DNA from: Strongylocentrotus purpuratus
Taxonomy: Eukaryota; Echinodermata; Echinoidea; Camarodonta; Strongylocentrotidae
Assembly: GCF_000002235.5 (NCBI RefSeq)
Contig: NW_022145606.1
Coordinates: 52,200,333-52,264,332, forward strand
Direction: 5' to 3'
DNA: 64,000 bases
Below, piece by piece: positions 31,801 to 39,959 of the stretch. The notes beneath the pieces were generated by a model. That model had not been told where the DNA came from, did no database searches, and was given only the letters and a program-made list of their open reading frames with translations. How positions within the stretch are numbered: position 1 is the first letter of the stretch; each line of letters starts with the position of its first letter. The position numbers and the translations under genes are program-made.

Positions 31801-34800
31801 ACTACACACAACATAGAGACTGTGTGTTCCTTGTATATGTATTTGATATCTTGGCTAGCTGGCCTGTTAGAGACTGTTTGTTCTTGTATATGTATTTGAT
31901 ATCTTGGCTAGCTGGCCTGTTAGAGACTGTGTGTTCCTTGTATATGTATTTGATATCTTGGCTAGCTGGCCTGTTGGAGACTGTGTGTTCCTTGTATATG
32001 TATTTGATATCTTGGCTAGCTGGCCTGTTAGAGACTGTGTGTTCTTTTTATATGTATTTGATATCTTGGCTAGCTGGCCTGTTAGAGATTGTGTGTTCCT
32101 TGTATATGTATTTGATATCTTGGCTAGCTGGCCTGTTAGAGACTGTGTGTTCTTTTTATATGTATTTGATATCTTGGCTAGCTGGCCTGTTAGAGGCTGT
32201 GTGTTCCTTGTATATGTATTTGATATCTCGGCTAGCTGGCCTGTTAGAGACTGTGTGTTCCTTGTATATGTATTTGATATCTTGGCTAGCTGGCCTGTTA
32301 GAGGCTGTGTGTTCCTTGTATATGTATTTGATATCTTGGCTAGCTGGCCTGTTAGAGACTGTGTGTTCCTTGTATGTATTTGATATCTTGGCTAGCTGGC
32401 CTGTTAGAGACTGTGTGTTCCTTGTATATGTATTTGATATCTTGGCTAGCTGGCCTGTTAGAGACTGTGTGTTCCTTGTATATGTATTTGATATCTTGGC
32501 TAGCTGGCCTGTTAGAGACTGTGTGTTCTTTTTATATGTATTTGATATCTTGGCTAGCTGGCCTGTTAGAGATTGTGTGTTCCTTGTATATGTATTTGAT
32601 ATCTTGGCTAGCTGGCCTGTTAGAGACTGTGTGTTCCTTGTATATGTATTTGATATCTTGGCTAGCTGGCCTGTTAGAGACTGTGTGTTCCTTGTATATG
32701 TATTTGATATCTTGGCTAGCTGGCCTGTTGGAGACTGTGTGTTCCTTGTATATGTATTTGATATCTTGGCTAGCTGGCCTGTTGGAGACTGTGTGTTCCT
32801 TGTATATGTATTTGATATCTTGGCTAGCTGGCCTGTTAGAGACTGTGTGTTCCTTGTATATGTATTTGATATCTTGGCTAGCTGGCCTGTTAGAGACTGT
32901 GTGTTCCTTGTATATGTATTTGATATCTTGGCTAGCTGGCCTGTTGGAGACTGTGTGTTCCTTGTATATGTATTTGATATCTTGGTTAGCTGGCCTGTTA
33001 GAGACTGTGTGTCCTTGTATATGTATTTGATATCTTGGCTAGCTGGCCTGTTAGAGACTGTGTGTCCTTGTATATGTATTTGATATCTTGGCTAGCTGGC
33101 CTGTTAGAGACTGTGTGTTCCTTGTATATGTATTTGATATCTTGGCTAGCTGGTCTTTTAGAGACTGTGTGTTCCTTGTATATGTATTTGATATCTTGGC
33201 TAGCTGGCCTGTTAGAGACTGTGTGTTCCTTGTATATGTATTTGATATCTTGGCTAGCTGGCCTGTTAGAGACTGTGTGTTCCTTGTATATGTATTTGAT
33301 ATCTCGGCTAGCTGGCCTGTTAGAGACTGTGTGTTCCTTGTATATGTATTTGATATCTCGGCTAGCTGGCCTGTTGGAGACTGTGTGTTCCTTGTATATG
33401 TATTTGATATCTTGGCTAGCTGGCCTGTTAGAGACTGTGTGTTCCTTTTATATGTATTTGATATCTTGGCTAGCTGGCCTGTTAGAGACTGTGTGTTCCT
33501 TGTATATGTATTTGATATCTTGGCTAGCTGGCCTGTTGGAGACTGTGTGTTCCTTGTATATGTATTTGATATCTTGGCTAGCTGGCCTGTTGGGGGAAGG
33601 TGTGCTTTGATGCAAAATTGGTATGGATAGTAGTACAACTGAGAAATCCAGATTTTAAGCTTATTTTTGATAATTCTGGCGTACTTTGGCCGAATAGACC
33701 CCCAACAAATATATATACCAGTAAGATGTGAGGTTCATGTAGAGGTGTAATTCAAATGCTTTCATTTTATGTTCTACTTTTTAAATAGTAATTAATTTCA
33801 TTGAAATTGTCCTTCTTTTTGTTGTTTTACATGTATTAGTATGGTCGGAGAAGAAGAGGAACATCCCGGTATCCATGGTTACTGCTCATGGTTGCGTTGA
33901 ATCTTCTGTCACTTCATACCCTTAGAAACTACATAGATAGAGAAGCATACCAGGTAACTAACCCCTACCCATTGTGTAGGTAAAGTAGTAATAAATGAGT
34001 ATGTGTGCTTCGAAACAAAGTGCCATATTGTTAATTCAATTCAATTCAATTTTATTTTGCCAAAACAATTTAAATGAATATAAGATACATGTATGTACAT
34101 GAAACTATAGATTGTTACATGAAAATAATGTATATACATGTACATATATATACATTGGGACAATATAAAAGTTGATTGGCAGGTAGCAGCCAGAAAGGAA
34201 ATGAACCTTATATTAGTGGCCGACCTAAAGATGAATAATTTAAAATAAATATGAGCAGGAGTTACAGGGGCTCATTCTATTGGTTGGTCTATGTTTAGGT
34301 ATAGCTCAGAAGAGTTGTGTAGTGTTGTTTGGGATCTAGGCAGCAGAGAACTCATCTATTTATCTCTTTATTTACAGGAGCTCATTCTATTGGTTGGTCT
34401 ATGTTTAGGTATAGCCCAGAAGAGCTGTGTAGTGTTGTTTGGGATCTAGGCAGCAGAGAACTCATCTATTTATCTCTTTATTTACAGGAGCTCATTCTAT
34501 TGGTTGGTCTATGTTTAGGTATAGCCCAGAAGAGCTGTGTAGTGTTGTTTGGGATCTTGGCTGTGGAGAACTCTCCTATTCACCTATCCGGGACGGTCCA
34601 TGCCTTCGCAGCTTTAGCTTCAAGTGGTGAGTTTACACAATTACCTAAACAAGTGTGTGTAGGCTATTGTTAGAACACTGCAGACAGGGTTCATATGCCT
34701 AAACAATTAACATGAGACGATATCATATCTTCATTCAAAATGTGCTTTTTTGGTTGAATATAATCGCTAAACTTCTGTTTTATTTACTAATCAGCAAAAG

Positions 34801-36294
34801 AAATTAATGAATCAACAATGTGAGCTCATCTCCAACAGAAACTTTATCAATGGCTGCTTTTAAAGAATAATGTAACAGCCATTGACAAATCAATGCTCTT
34901 ACGATGTACATCCTTCTCTCAGACAGCTGACTTTTTCATTGGATTACCTTTCTTTCCGCTGTTACAAGCAAACATGATGTGGCACGTAATGGTTGTGCCC
35001 CTGGATGGATAGCAAACAAAACAATTTATCTACCAAAATCTCTGGTAGAGGGGAAATTTTAGAGCAAGAAAGTCCGGCCCGAGAATTGTAAACGAAAGGG
35101 GTGTATTTGACTTTTCACCCATAGACTTCTTTAAAAATGGGGATGTTTTTTCTCTCTCTCTCTTCGAACTCATGAACAATTGAAAAAGGGGGTCAGACAT
35201 AGAAAGGGGATGTTTTTCTCTCTCTGTCCTTAGACTCCTGAGGAATTAAAAAAGGGGGTTATAAAATATCTTGAATATCATAGATAGAGGGAACATTGAG
35301 CAATGTCCCAGATTTAGGGGGTCTCAAAGGCAAGAAAAGCCTGCATGATTGTTGATATGGTATCTCACTGTGTAATCCAACAGATAATGAAGCAGAACAT
35401 CACTAAATTATATCTTTGTCACAAATATGTTTTTAGAAAGTATTTATAGTCGTTTTGGTCTAAGACAATAAAGAAGAACAAAAAAGACGTTATCACATTG
35501 TTCTCGCTCCAGTTGGTGGTGTATTAATCTGATCAATAATTGGAACAATAACGGACAGGGCCTATTGGTCGATGCACACAGGTGCTCAACTAATTTTAGA
35601 TCCCTTGTTGACCATACTTAGCGAGACAAATGAATATCACTAGCGATACTTCATATGAAATGAGTAATATATTTAACATTAAAGGTAAAGACTAGTTTTG
35701 GAACGCCCCTCTCTCAAAAAATTAAATGGAAGCTCTTATTACCAATCATGTGAAAGAATATGTTTTGACTAATACATGATGACAAAAATTTCGCCAGGAA
35801 ACCGCCTACTAATTGATATATTTGGTAAATTAGTTTATCTATTGGGATGTGGTAGATATAACGCACGTGTGCGTCGTCCCATATACATCTTTCTGTGTAC
35901 AGTGCTTGTAACTTTACAAAGACTGGGCCAATTTTCTTATCATTTGATGATTCCAGAACCTTGCAGTACACACCAATACTTACAATGTATATGCTAGATG
36001 ATCAACCTTTTCTGATTGATTCCACAACGTTTCATTCACAATGCAATCGCATGACCATAACTGGTCTTTATCTTAAATATAAAATATGTTTTCCCATTTG
36101 TTTCTCTCTTGTTTCTCTCTCTAGTTGGCGGTGTATTAGCTGGGCTACCTCTGACTTACATCTCACAGCATTACACCTGGTCACATGCTCTCTATTGCAT
36201 GGAGTCAGCCTCATTTCTCAGCCTTGTCGTCATGCTTCTTATACGTAGGATGAACATGAGAATTGGTTACCAGTCTCATCAAAAGACAGACTAA
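23607..36294 (+). CDS. SLC37A4: SLC37A4-like glucose-6-phosphate transporter, whole gene (9 coding exons)
   Basis: The family exchanges glucose-6-phosphate for phosphate across the endoplasmic reticulum membrane, supplying glucose-6-phosphatase. Nine exons (23607-23751, 24496-24728, 25733-25868, 26805-26924, 28237-28407, 30416-30501, 33840-33953, 34488-34626, 36125-36294), all with GT-AG borders, join into 437 codons plus stop; the human protein has 429. The predicted protein aligns with human SLC37A4 along its whole length. Landmarks are NRKSF at 26-30 (the position of human Arg28, a disease site), the MFS loop SKFIGGILSDQISPRV in exon 2, GLAQGVGWPAVAKVL before exon 3, TDWGQLFLIQEKG in exon 5 and VGGVLAGLP at the exon 8/9 join. 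The human C-terminal di-lysine signal is not obvious here: the protein ends HQKTD. A TGA lies in frame 9 bases before the ATG, which supports this start. No 5' non-coding exon or poly(A) site could be fixed. Confidence 0.95.
24361..24486 (+). repeat. Poly-C and (CT)n tract forming intron 1's polypyrimidine tract
   Basis: A C run followed by about 100 bases of CT/CTT microsatellite ends ten bases before the exon 2 acceptor AG (24494-24495). The microsatellite must therefore serve as the pyrimidine tract of this splice site. Confidence 0.85.
24496..24728 (+). CDS. SLC37A4: SLC37A4 exon 2 (residues 49-126)
   Basis: Starts by completing a Gly codon. It contains LAYSISKFIGGILSDQIS, the conserved MFS cytoplasmic loop between membrane segments 2 and 3, and MGLAQGVGWPAVAKVLKQ. 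It ends in phase 0 before GTGAGT. Confidence 0.95.
24717..24905 (+). repeat. Tandem copies of exon 2 end and donor
   Basis: The end of exon 2 and its donor (AAAGTCTTGAAACAG|GTGAGTGACGG, then GATTAAAGTTAGGCC and a C run) are followed by a second copy lacking the donor (GCGAAAGTCTTGAAATT, from about 24779). A third copy has TCTAATCAG|GTGAGTGAGGGATT (donor-like GT at 24860). The units are separated by poly-C. Confidence 0.8.
25733..25868 (+). CDS. SLC37A4: SLC37A4 exon 3 (residues 127-172 part)
   Basis: WYPQSEIGLWWSLISAAANV matches human [20 protein letters not shown]. The acceptor follows TTTTCTTTTCTTTTCAG. The exon ends in phase 1 before GTAAGC. Confidence 0.95.
26263..26450. mobile_element. 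MITE with CAGTCAAACCTG ends
   Basis: The terminal inverted repeats CAGTCAAACCTGTCTATAG and GCAGGTTTGACTG enclose TTTGTAGACAGGTGGTC-type internal repeats. Another copy lies at 31550-31708, where TA flanks suggest a Tc1/mariner-type element. It is in intron 3. Confidence 0.75.
26535..26754. repeat. Inverted repeat with ~90-bp arms beside exon 4
   Basis: The left arm (26535-26630) and right arm (26664-26754) are near-perfect inverted copies, differing by a few substitutions and one short gap. The loop is about 35 bases. It ends 50 bases before exon 4. It contains no ORF and may be a fold-back MITE. Confidence 0.9.
26805..26924 (+). CDS. SLC37A4: SLC37A4 exon 4 (residues 172-212 part)
   Basis: Encodes AGGAIIVAATAGFMIRSSP TDVGLPSI, matching the human segment that ends NEPADVGLRNL, then a polar loop with SSDQPNKSTDD. 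Phase 1 on the left and phase 1 on the right (GTAAGT). Confidence 0.93.
26925..27885. other. Intron 4, left part: nothing recognised
   Basis: AT-rich intronic DNA. An 89-codon ORF at 27518-27787 has no similarity known to me. Confidence 0.5.
27886..28177 (-). mobile_element. tRNA-headed SINE in intron 4
   Basis: Read on the minus strand. A tRNA-like head (ATGGAAGAGTGGATATGTC, B box GGTTCAAGTCTC) is followed by body motifs CACTAATGTCCTTTGGGAAG, CCACCCAGGTGTTAAATGGG, TACCCGGTAGGA and GGAATGCTCCCTAGGGAGTG, ending GACCGGGGTAATAATATGATT. The GCGCTATATAAAT tail found in other copies is missing. This is the most complete head and body of the family in the window. Confidence 0.8.
28237..28407 (+). 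CDS. SLC37A4: SLC37A4 exon 5 (residues 212-269 part)
   Basis: Contains NLWAILSSPALWVISLLFL and GITDWGQLFLIQEKGLSHTT (human CCTDWGQFFLIQEKGQSAL). The acceptor is CAGCAG, a NAGNAG site: use of 28237 or 28240 changes the protein by one residue only. Ends in phase 1 before GTGAGA. Confidence 0.95.
28356..29215 (+). repeat. Exon 5-derived 86-bp tandem array
   Basis: Unit starts GACTGGGGCCAACTCTTC at 28356 (in the real exon), 28442 and 28528, a period of 86. Each holds the coding end, the donor ACAACAGGTGAGAG and intron sequence. Weaker copies with GACTGGGACCACCTCCATTT continue near 28635, 29100 and 29185. The array is interrupted by an insertion at 28658-29030. Confidence 0.85.
28658..29030. mobile_element. 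hAT-like element with 5-bp duplication ATTTG
   Basis: The ends CAGGCCTGATA and TATCACCCCTG are flanked by ATTTG on both sides (28653-28657, 29031-29035). The interior is CCCGATTTTTT repeats and long A and T runs. It splits the exon 5-derived array. Confidence 0.65.
29331..30356. mobile_element. PIF/Harbinger-like TIR element, CAG duplication
   Basis: The ends GGGGCCGTTTCTCGAAACC and GGTTTCGAGAAACGGCCCC are perfect inverted repeats, flanked by CAG at 29328-29330 and 30357-30359. A 3-bp CWG duplication and GGGCC-type ends fit PIF/Harbinger. It is 1026 bp long with no transposase ORF. The right end lies 60 bp upstream of exon 6. Confidence 0.8.
30416..30501 (+). CDS. SLC37A4: SLC37A4 exon 6 (residues 269-297)
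   Basis: GSSFTSAYSLGATVGSITSG and YITDKLVAK match human [20 protein letters not shown] and YLSDRAMAK, the second MFS loop. Acceptor TTTTCCAG; ends in phase 0 before GTACGG. Confidence 0.95.
30489..30664 (+). repeat. Four 44-bp copies of exon 6 end plus donor
   Basis: ACTAGTAGCAAAG|GTACGG with its following intron bases is repeated exactly every 44 bp, starting at 30489, 30533, 30577 and 30621. The fourth copy has GTAAGG, a stronger donor than the first. Confidence 0.95.
31066..31215 (+). mobile_element. SINE with 7SL-like 5' end
   Basis: GGTGGCGTGCGCCTGTAATC and CAGCTTAC resemble the 5' Alu domain of 7SL RNA. CAGCCGAGG follows, and GGTTCGAAACT (B-box-like) lies 63 bases after GGTGG, about the same spacing as in Alu. 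The body contains CTTTCGGATGGTGACGTTAA and GGTCGGTCCCC, and it ends near a (CA)n tract. Confidence 0.6.
31550..31708. mobile_element. MITE with CAGTCAAACCTGG ends, TA-flanked
   Basis: Second copy of the family at 26263-26450. The ends CAGTCAAACCTGG and CGTTTGACTA are flanked by TA (31548-31549, 31709-31710). Internal CTGTCTACAAAGA motifs are conserved. Confidence 0.7.
31820..33595 (+). repeat. 54-bp minisatellite (about 33 copies) in intron 6
   Basis: The unit includes TTCCTTGTATATGTATTTGA, TATCTTGGCTAGCTGGCC and TGTTAGAGACTGTGTG. The period is 54 bp with a few one- to two-base deletions. 54 is a multiple of three, so frames stay open up to 429 codons with an 18-residue period; the reverse strand is open too. 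This is not a gene. Confidence 0.97.
33840..33953 (+). CDS. SLC37A4: SLC37A4 exon 7 (residues 298-335)
   Basis: Encodes YGRRRRGTSRYPWLLLMVAL and ends EAYQ. It corresponds to human [20 protein letters not shown], with a more basic loop. Both borders are in phase 0. Acceptor ATGTATTAG is weak in pyrimidines; donor GTAACT. Confidence 0.9.
34030..34210 (-). mobile_element. Possible LINE 3' tail
   Basis: On the minus strand the sequence reads GTTTTGGCAAAATAAAATTG followed by (AATTG)n, a pattern usual at LINE 3' ends. There is no coding part. Confidence 0.4.
34262..34487 (+). repeat. Two decayed copies of exon 8's 5' part and acceptor
   Basis: Units of exactly 110 bp (CTCATTCTATTGGTTGG at 34271, 34381 and, in the true exon, 34491). 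Each has an acceptor (TTACAG) and about 70 coding bases in the original frame, then an in-frame TAG (34337-34339, 34447-34449). The last part of copy 2, homologous to coding sequence, now serves as the polypyrimidine tract of the true exon 8. Confidence 0.92.
34488..34626 (+). CDS. SLC37A4: SLC37A4 exon 8 (residues 336-382 part)
   Basis: ELILLVGLCLGIAQKSCVVL and FGILAVENSPIHLSGTVHAF match human [20 protein letters not shown]. Phase 0 on the left; ends in phase 1 before GTGAGT. Confidence 0.95.
35045..35335. repeat. Inverted copy of the 47.6-kb dispersed repeat
   Basis: AAGTCCGGCCCGAGAATTGT, GGGGTGTATTTGACTTT and GAACTCATGAACAATTGAAA are the inverse of sequence at 47700-47965. Two sub-units with GGGGATGTTTTTTCTCTCT are visible. 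Confidence 0.65.
35505..35530 (+). repeat. Possible decoy of exon 9's acceptor
   Basis: CTCCAG|TTGGTGGTGTATTA differs by one base from exon 9's first 14 bases after its AG, then diverges and reaches TGA in frame. It is short, so chance similarity is possible. Confidence 0.4.
36125..36294 (+). CDS. SLC37A4: SLC37A4 exon 9 (residues 382-437, stop)
   Basis: VGGVLAGLPLTYISQHYTWS matches human [20 protein letters not shown]. The last membrane segment is followed by IRRMNMRIGYQSHQKTD and TAA. Acceptor GTTTCTCTCTCTAG. The human KK motif near the C-terminus is not conserved in place. Confidence 0.95.
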
Positions 36295-36605
36295 ACTTCT
36301 TTTCATAACGTAACCTAGCCATCCTACCGCTGCATTTGATTGGCTCAATAGGAACCTATACGTCATGCGCTTGTCATAAACATTCATGATGTGCACGCAC
36401 GCAGAATCTGATGCGATAATTTATCAAATATGAGACATTGCGACAAAATCGGGTCGTAACTTGTCTATATTCATTGTGACATACTGGTTAGTCCAGAATT
36501 TGGCCGATTTAATTTTGATCGCTACCAAAGCAAATATTCATATATTGAAATATTGATATGCAGCACTAGGATGGCTAGGATACATTTTAAAAAGACGCCG
36601 ACCTG

Positions 36606-36751
36606 GGACCCGTTTCTCAAAGCCTTTTTTCAATGACAAATGACAAAAATCAGTGAAAAATCTGCTGATAACCAATCCGAAGCAAGGATTTCACTAGCTT
36701 ATAACAGAAACTGTAATTTGTCACTGATGACAATTTTTGTGAAATGGGGCC
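36606..36751. mobile_element. Small PIF/Harbinger-like MITE, CTG duplication
   Basis: The ends GGACCCGTTTCTCAAAGCC and (inverted) GGCCCCATTTCACAAAAAT are flanked by CTG (36603-36605, 36752-36754). It is 146 bp long and lies about 310 bp after the SLC37A4 stop. It has the same end type and duplication class (CWG) as 29331-30356. Confidence 0.75.
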
Positions 36752-37056
36752 CTGATGGAAGTCAAAGAAAGACAGGGAGAAGTAAACACAATCAGAGGCT
36801 TAATTCCATCTTTTCCTCACGTTTAGTTCCCCATGCAAGTGAGAGCCTTATTCTTTACTGGAAACATTGGTATCATACTAATTATGCTTTTCTATATCTT
36901 TATTTTTTATACGCGTTTGATGTTTCTCATGTTACAGTCATGCAAATCGACAGATTGAAAGTTGAAAAAAAATTGTGATTTATTTGCAAGAAATGACAAT
37001 TATTATGTCCGTCTCAGCCTACTTCCAATATAATGCTAATCTTGAGCTCTGGTATG

Positions 37057-37225
37057 CAGGCGCGTACACAGCGGTGGGGGGGGGGGGGGTTATTGAACCC
37101 CCCCTCCCCCCCTCAATTTTTATTATGAGTTTGGTTTTTGATGAACCCTTCCCCCTCCATCCCTCATATTTGTTTTTAATGATAACAAATAATGTGACCT
37201 TACCCCCCCCCCCCCCCCTCCCCTA
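37057..37225 (+). mobile_element. Truncated hAT-like poly-G/poly-C element
   Basis: Left end CAGGCGCGTACACAGCGG plus poly-G and the ATTATGAGTTTGG...GTGACCTTACCCC interior seen at 59863-60198. The right end is missing. Confidence 0.6.
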
Positions 37226-37758
37226 ACTGAACGTAATATCGGTCTGAAATTTGCATGCAAGTGAAGTATAGAATACTATGGTAATTTCAATTTTTCGAAA
37301 AATTCAGTCATTTGCATATTTATGCAATCAAGTATTTTGACCCCAAAAACAAACACCTAAACTAATCCCCGCCCCCCGGGGGCTATATAAGGTTAAAGCC
37401 AAATCTCTCGCATATGGCCATGCTCTAGAACAGTTTGATCGGGAATAAAAGCACCCCCTTTTGTCCCTTGAAGATGTATCCTATACATGCATGTATTCCT
37501 TCTTTCTGTTTGTTTGGTGGGGGGGGGGGTGCTCCCCATCCCTGTCTGTAACAAAACAAGAAAAGCAACTATGTGTTAGTTGCAACATCATGTCTTTGTG
37601 AGAAGCAAATGTTACGATGATCAGGCAGTGCAATTATAAGTAGAGATTTTAAATCAATCTTGTTATTTGGGGAAATAATGCAATATATTGTAGCATACTC
37701 GGTCCAGTATTAAGTAAGACGTAAAGGGTGTTATAGTTGATTGTGAAATATGTACAAG

Positions 37759-37836
37759 TACATCATGAGATGTCAGTCAGTCAGCGTTGAGCTGTCGTAC
37801 ATCATGAGATGTCAGTCAGTCAGCGTTGAGCTGTCG
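37759..37836 (+). repeat. Perfect 39-bp duplication
   Basis: TACATCATGAGATGTCAGTC plus 19 further bases occurs twice head to tail, starting at 37759 and 37798. Confidence 0.95.
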
Positions 37837-38103
37837 TTGCGACAGGTACGTTACAAGGAACGAGATAAATTTTCTTGAACTGCAGATACTGTGTGAGTGT
37901 CGTTTCTTGAGTTCCTGTCATACATTTAGTGGTTGCGGGAATGAGTGAAATGAGAGCTAGTCCACGTTTTTCTTACACGATATACTTTTGTGAGAGGTTG
38001 TTAATAGGGACTTTTAGATTTGCACGACGACAATAGGTCTATGCTACGATCGACATCCTTTTAATGCACTGCCTTGAATGGACGTCACACGTATCAGTCC
38101 ACG

Positions 38104-38430
38104 CAGGCTTTGGTATTTTTATGTGTACAAACCCCCCCAAAACCCCCCCCCCCCCCCCCTTTGGATTTTTTTTTTTTTTTTAAATTAAAAAAAAAAAAAA
38201 ATTATCCCCATGACTGACCTAAACCAGGTGACCTTACCCCCCCCCCCCCCCCAAACGGAGCAAAATGTCAAATTTTCAAATTTCGAGGTCAAAAAAGAAA
38301 AAAAAAGTGTCCTCTTACCCCCCCCCCCCCCCGCTTATTATTCGGTCGGCTGAGTCGTTGCGAAATTTTCGGCCCGATTTATAAATGTTAAACCCCCCCC
38401 CCCCTTCAAAAAATCCTGCGTACGCGCCTG
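38104..38430. mobile_element. hAT-like poly-C element, 8-bp duplication AGTCCACG
   Basis: Right end CCTGCGTACGCGCCTG; the left end is decayed to CAGGCTTTGG. AGTCCACG is present on both sides (38096-38103, 38431-38438). The interior is poly-C runs with GACCTAAACCAGGTGACC and AACGGAGCAAAATGTCAAA. Non-coding. Confidence 0.85.
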
Positions 38431-38657
38431 AGTCCACGCAAATCTAAAAGTCCCTAATGAATGATTGCGAGAGCGTGGACCGGGTTTTGAGAGACTGCAC
38501 ATGCAAGGCAGAACGCTACCCCGGCAGAGCCTGGTTACGCCACAATATTAATCAACCAATTAAAATGTTTCGTTGTTGTTTGTCTGTTGTACTGACTGTG
38601 TATATGCAAGGTTAAATCAAGCTAGAGATGCATGAGTAGGCAGTATCCCAATGTCAA

Positions 38658-38930
38658 GCATGAATATTCATAAGGTGGTCGTATATTAGGTTACAGATCA
38701 ACATTGATGCATTATGAAGAGCATGAATATTCATAAGGTGGTCGTATATAGGTTACAGACAGTGGCGGATCCAGGGGGGGGGGGGCCCTCCCCCTTGAGA
38801 AAAAAATCATGTAAAATCACGTGATTTTTACCTTTTTTGGGGGTTGGGCCCCCCCCCCCCTGGCGCTCAAGGGGGGGGGGGGGGGTGCAAATTGAAATTT
38901 TTTTGAGGAGAAAAAAAAAATGTGCTCACT

Positions 38931-38980
<50 letters not shown>

Positions 38981-39357
38981 ACTGAGCGAATTTTCGGCCG
39001 GCGCGATGTTCAAATTTCCGGGAGCTAAAAAAAAAAAAGTTGGGCCCCCTCCCCTAAGAAATCCTGGATCCGCGCCTGGTTACAGATGCATTATGAAGAG
39101 CATGAATATTCATAAGGTGGTCGTATATTAGGTTACAGATCAACATTGATGCATTATGACGAGCATGAGTATTCACAAGGTGGTCGTGTATTAGGTTACA
39201 GATCAACATTGATGCATTATGAAGAGCATGAATATTCATAAGGTGGTCGTTTATTAGGTTACAGATCGACATTGATGCATTATGAAGAGCATGAATATTC
39301 ATAAGGGGGTCGTACATTAGGTTACAGATCAACATTGATGCATGAAGAGCATGAATA
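38658..39357 (+). repeat. 63-bp minisatellite interrupted by a hAT-like element
   Basis: GCATGAATATTCATAAGGTG begins units at 38658, 38721, 39100, 39163, 39226 and 39289 (63-bp period), with a short last one near 39347. Units contain GGTTACAGATCAACATTGAT. One unit is split by the insertion at 38760-39078. Confidence 0.92.
38760..39078. mobile_element. hAT-like poly-G/poly-C element, 8-bp duplication GTTACAGA
   Basis: The ends CAGTGGCGGATCCAGG and CCTGGATCCGCGCCTG are flanked by GTTACAGA at 38752-38759 and 39079-39086. Since the minisatellite unit is known, the insertion point and duplication are certain. It is 319 bp long, including a C run of about 47 bases. No transposase. Confidence 0.95.
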
Positions 39358-39941
39358 CACTGTTGGTCATAATGGTGGAATAATTATTTTTACCCCAATT
39401 TATTGAATGATTTTGACAATGATTTATTCCAACATAAACAAATCTTCTATGTGGGCTTGCCTTGAAACATAATGCATGGCCCTACAGAGGATTTTTTCTT
39501 GTTGGGGACTGGGGGAAAATGCAATGAATTATTGAAAATTTATTGCATTTTCTTTGTTTTTTCGTTTTTGTGTGGGGCGTCGACGTACCCTAGCGCCTGC
39601 CTGCGTACAGTCATGGTTCAGTAGCAATTAAAGCACAGGCCTCGTTACTGTGAGCCCCCAGGATCAAAACCGTGTCGATGTGCTATATTAGTGCCATTTT
39701 ATGAGGCGTTAATCCCCATTACTGTCAATTATGACTTAAGGATGAAGCTAGGTCCCCTAGTTGATTAGCATAGTACCACACACATGCTTTAGCAGTTACG
39801 CAAAACAAACACTCCCCAATTGTCATTCAATAACATCTGAGAATGTATACTATTACCTAGATCTATTGGGAATAAATCATTGTCAAAATCATTCAATAAA
39901 TTGGGGTAAAAATAATTATTCCACCATTATGACCAACAGTG
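39358..39941. mobile_element. TA-flanked TIR element with ~77-bp inverted repeats
   Basis: The ends CACTGTTGGTCATAATGG and CCATTATGACCAACAGTG lie inside TA (39356-39357, 39942-39943). The inverted repeats extend inward through AATAATTATTTTTACCCC to ATTTATTCC. A TA target suggests Tc1/mariner. The 584-bp interior has no transposase. Confidence 0.9.
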
Positions 39942-39959
39942 TATATACATTAGATAAGG

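Noticed and set aside
31794..33083. ORF of 429 codons, and overlapping ORFs of 218, 191 and (minus) 195 codons
   Set aside because: They are translations of a 54-bp minisatellite in an intron. The period is a multiple of three, so several frames stay open on both strands.
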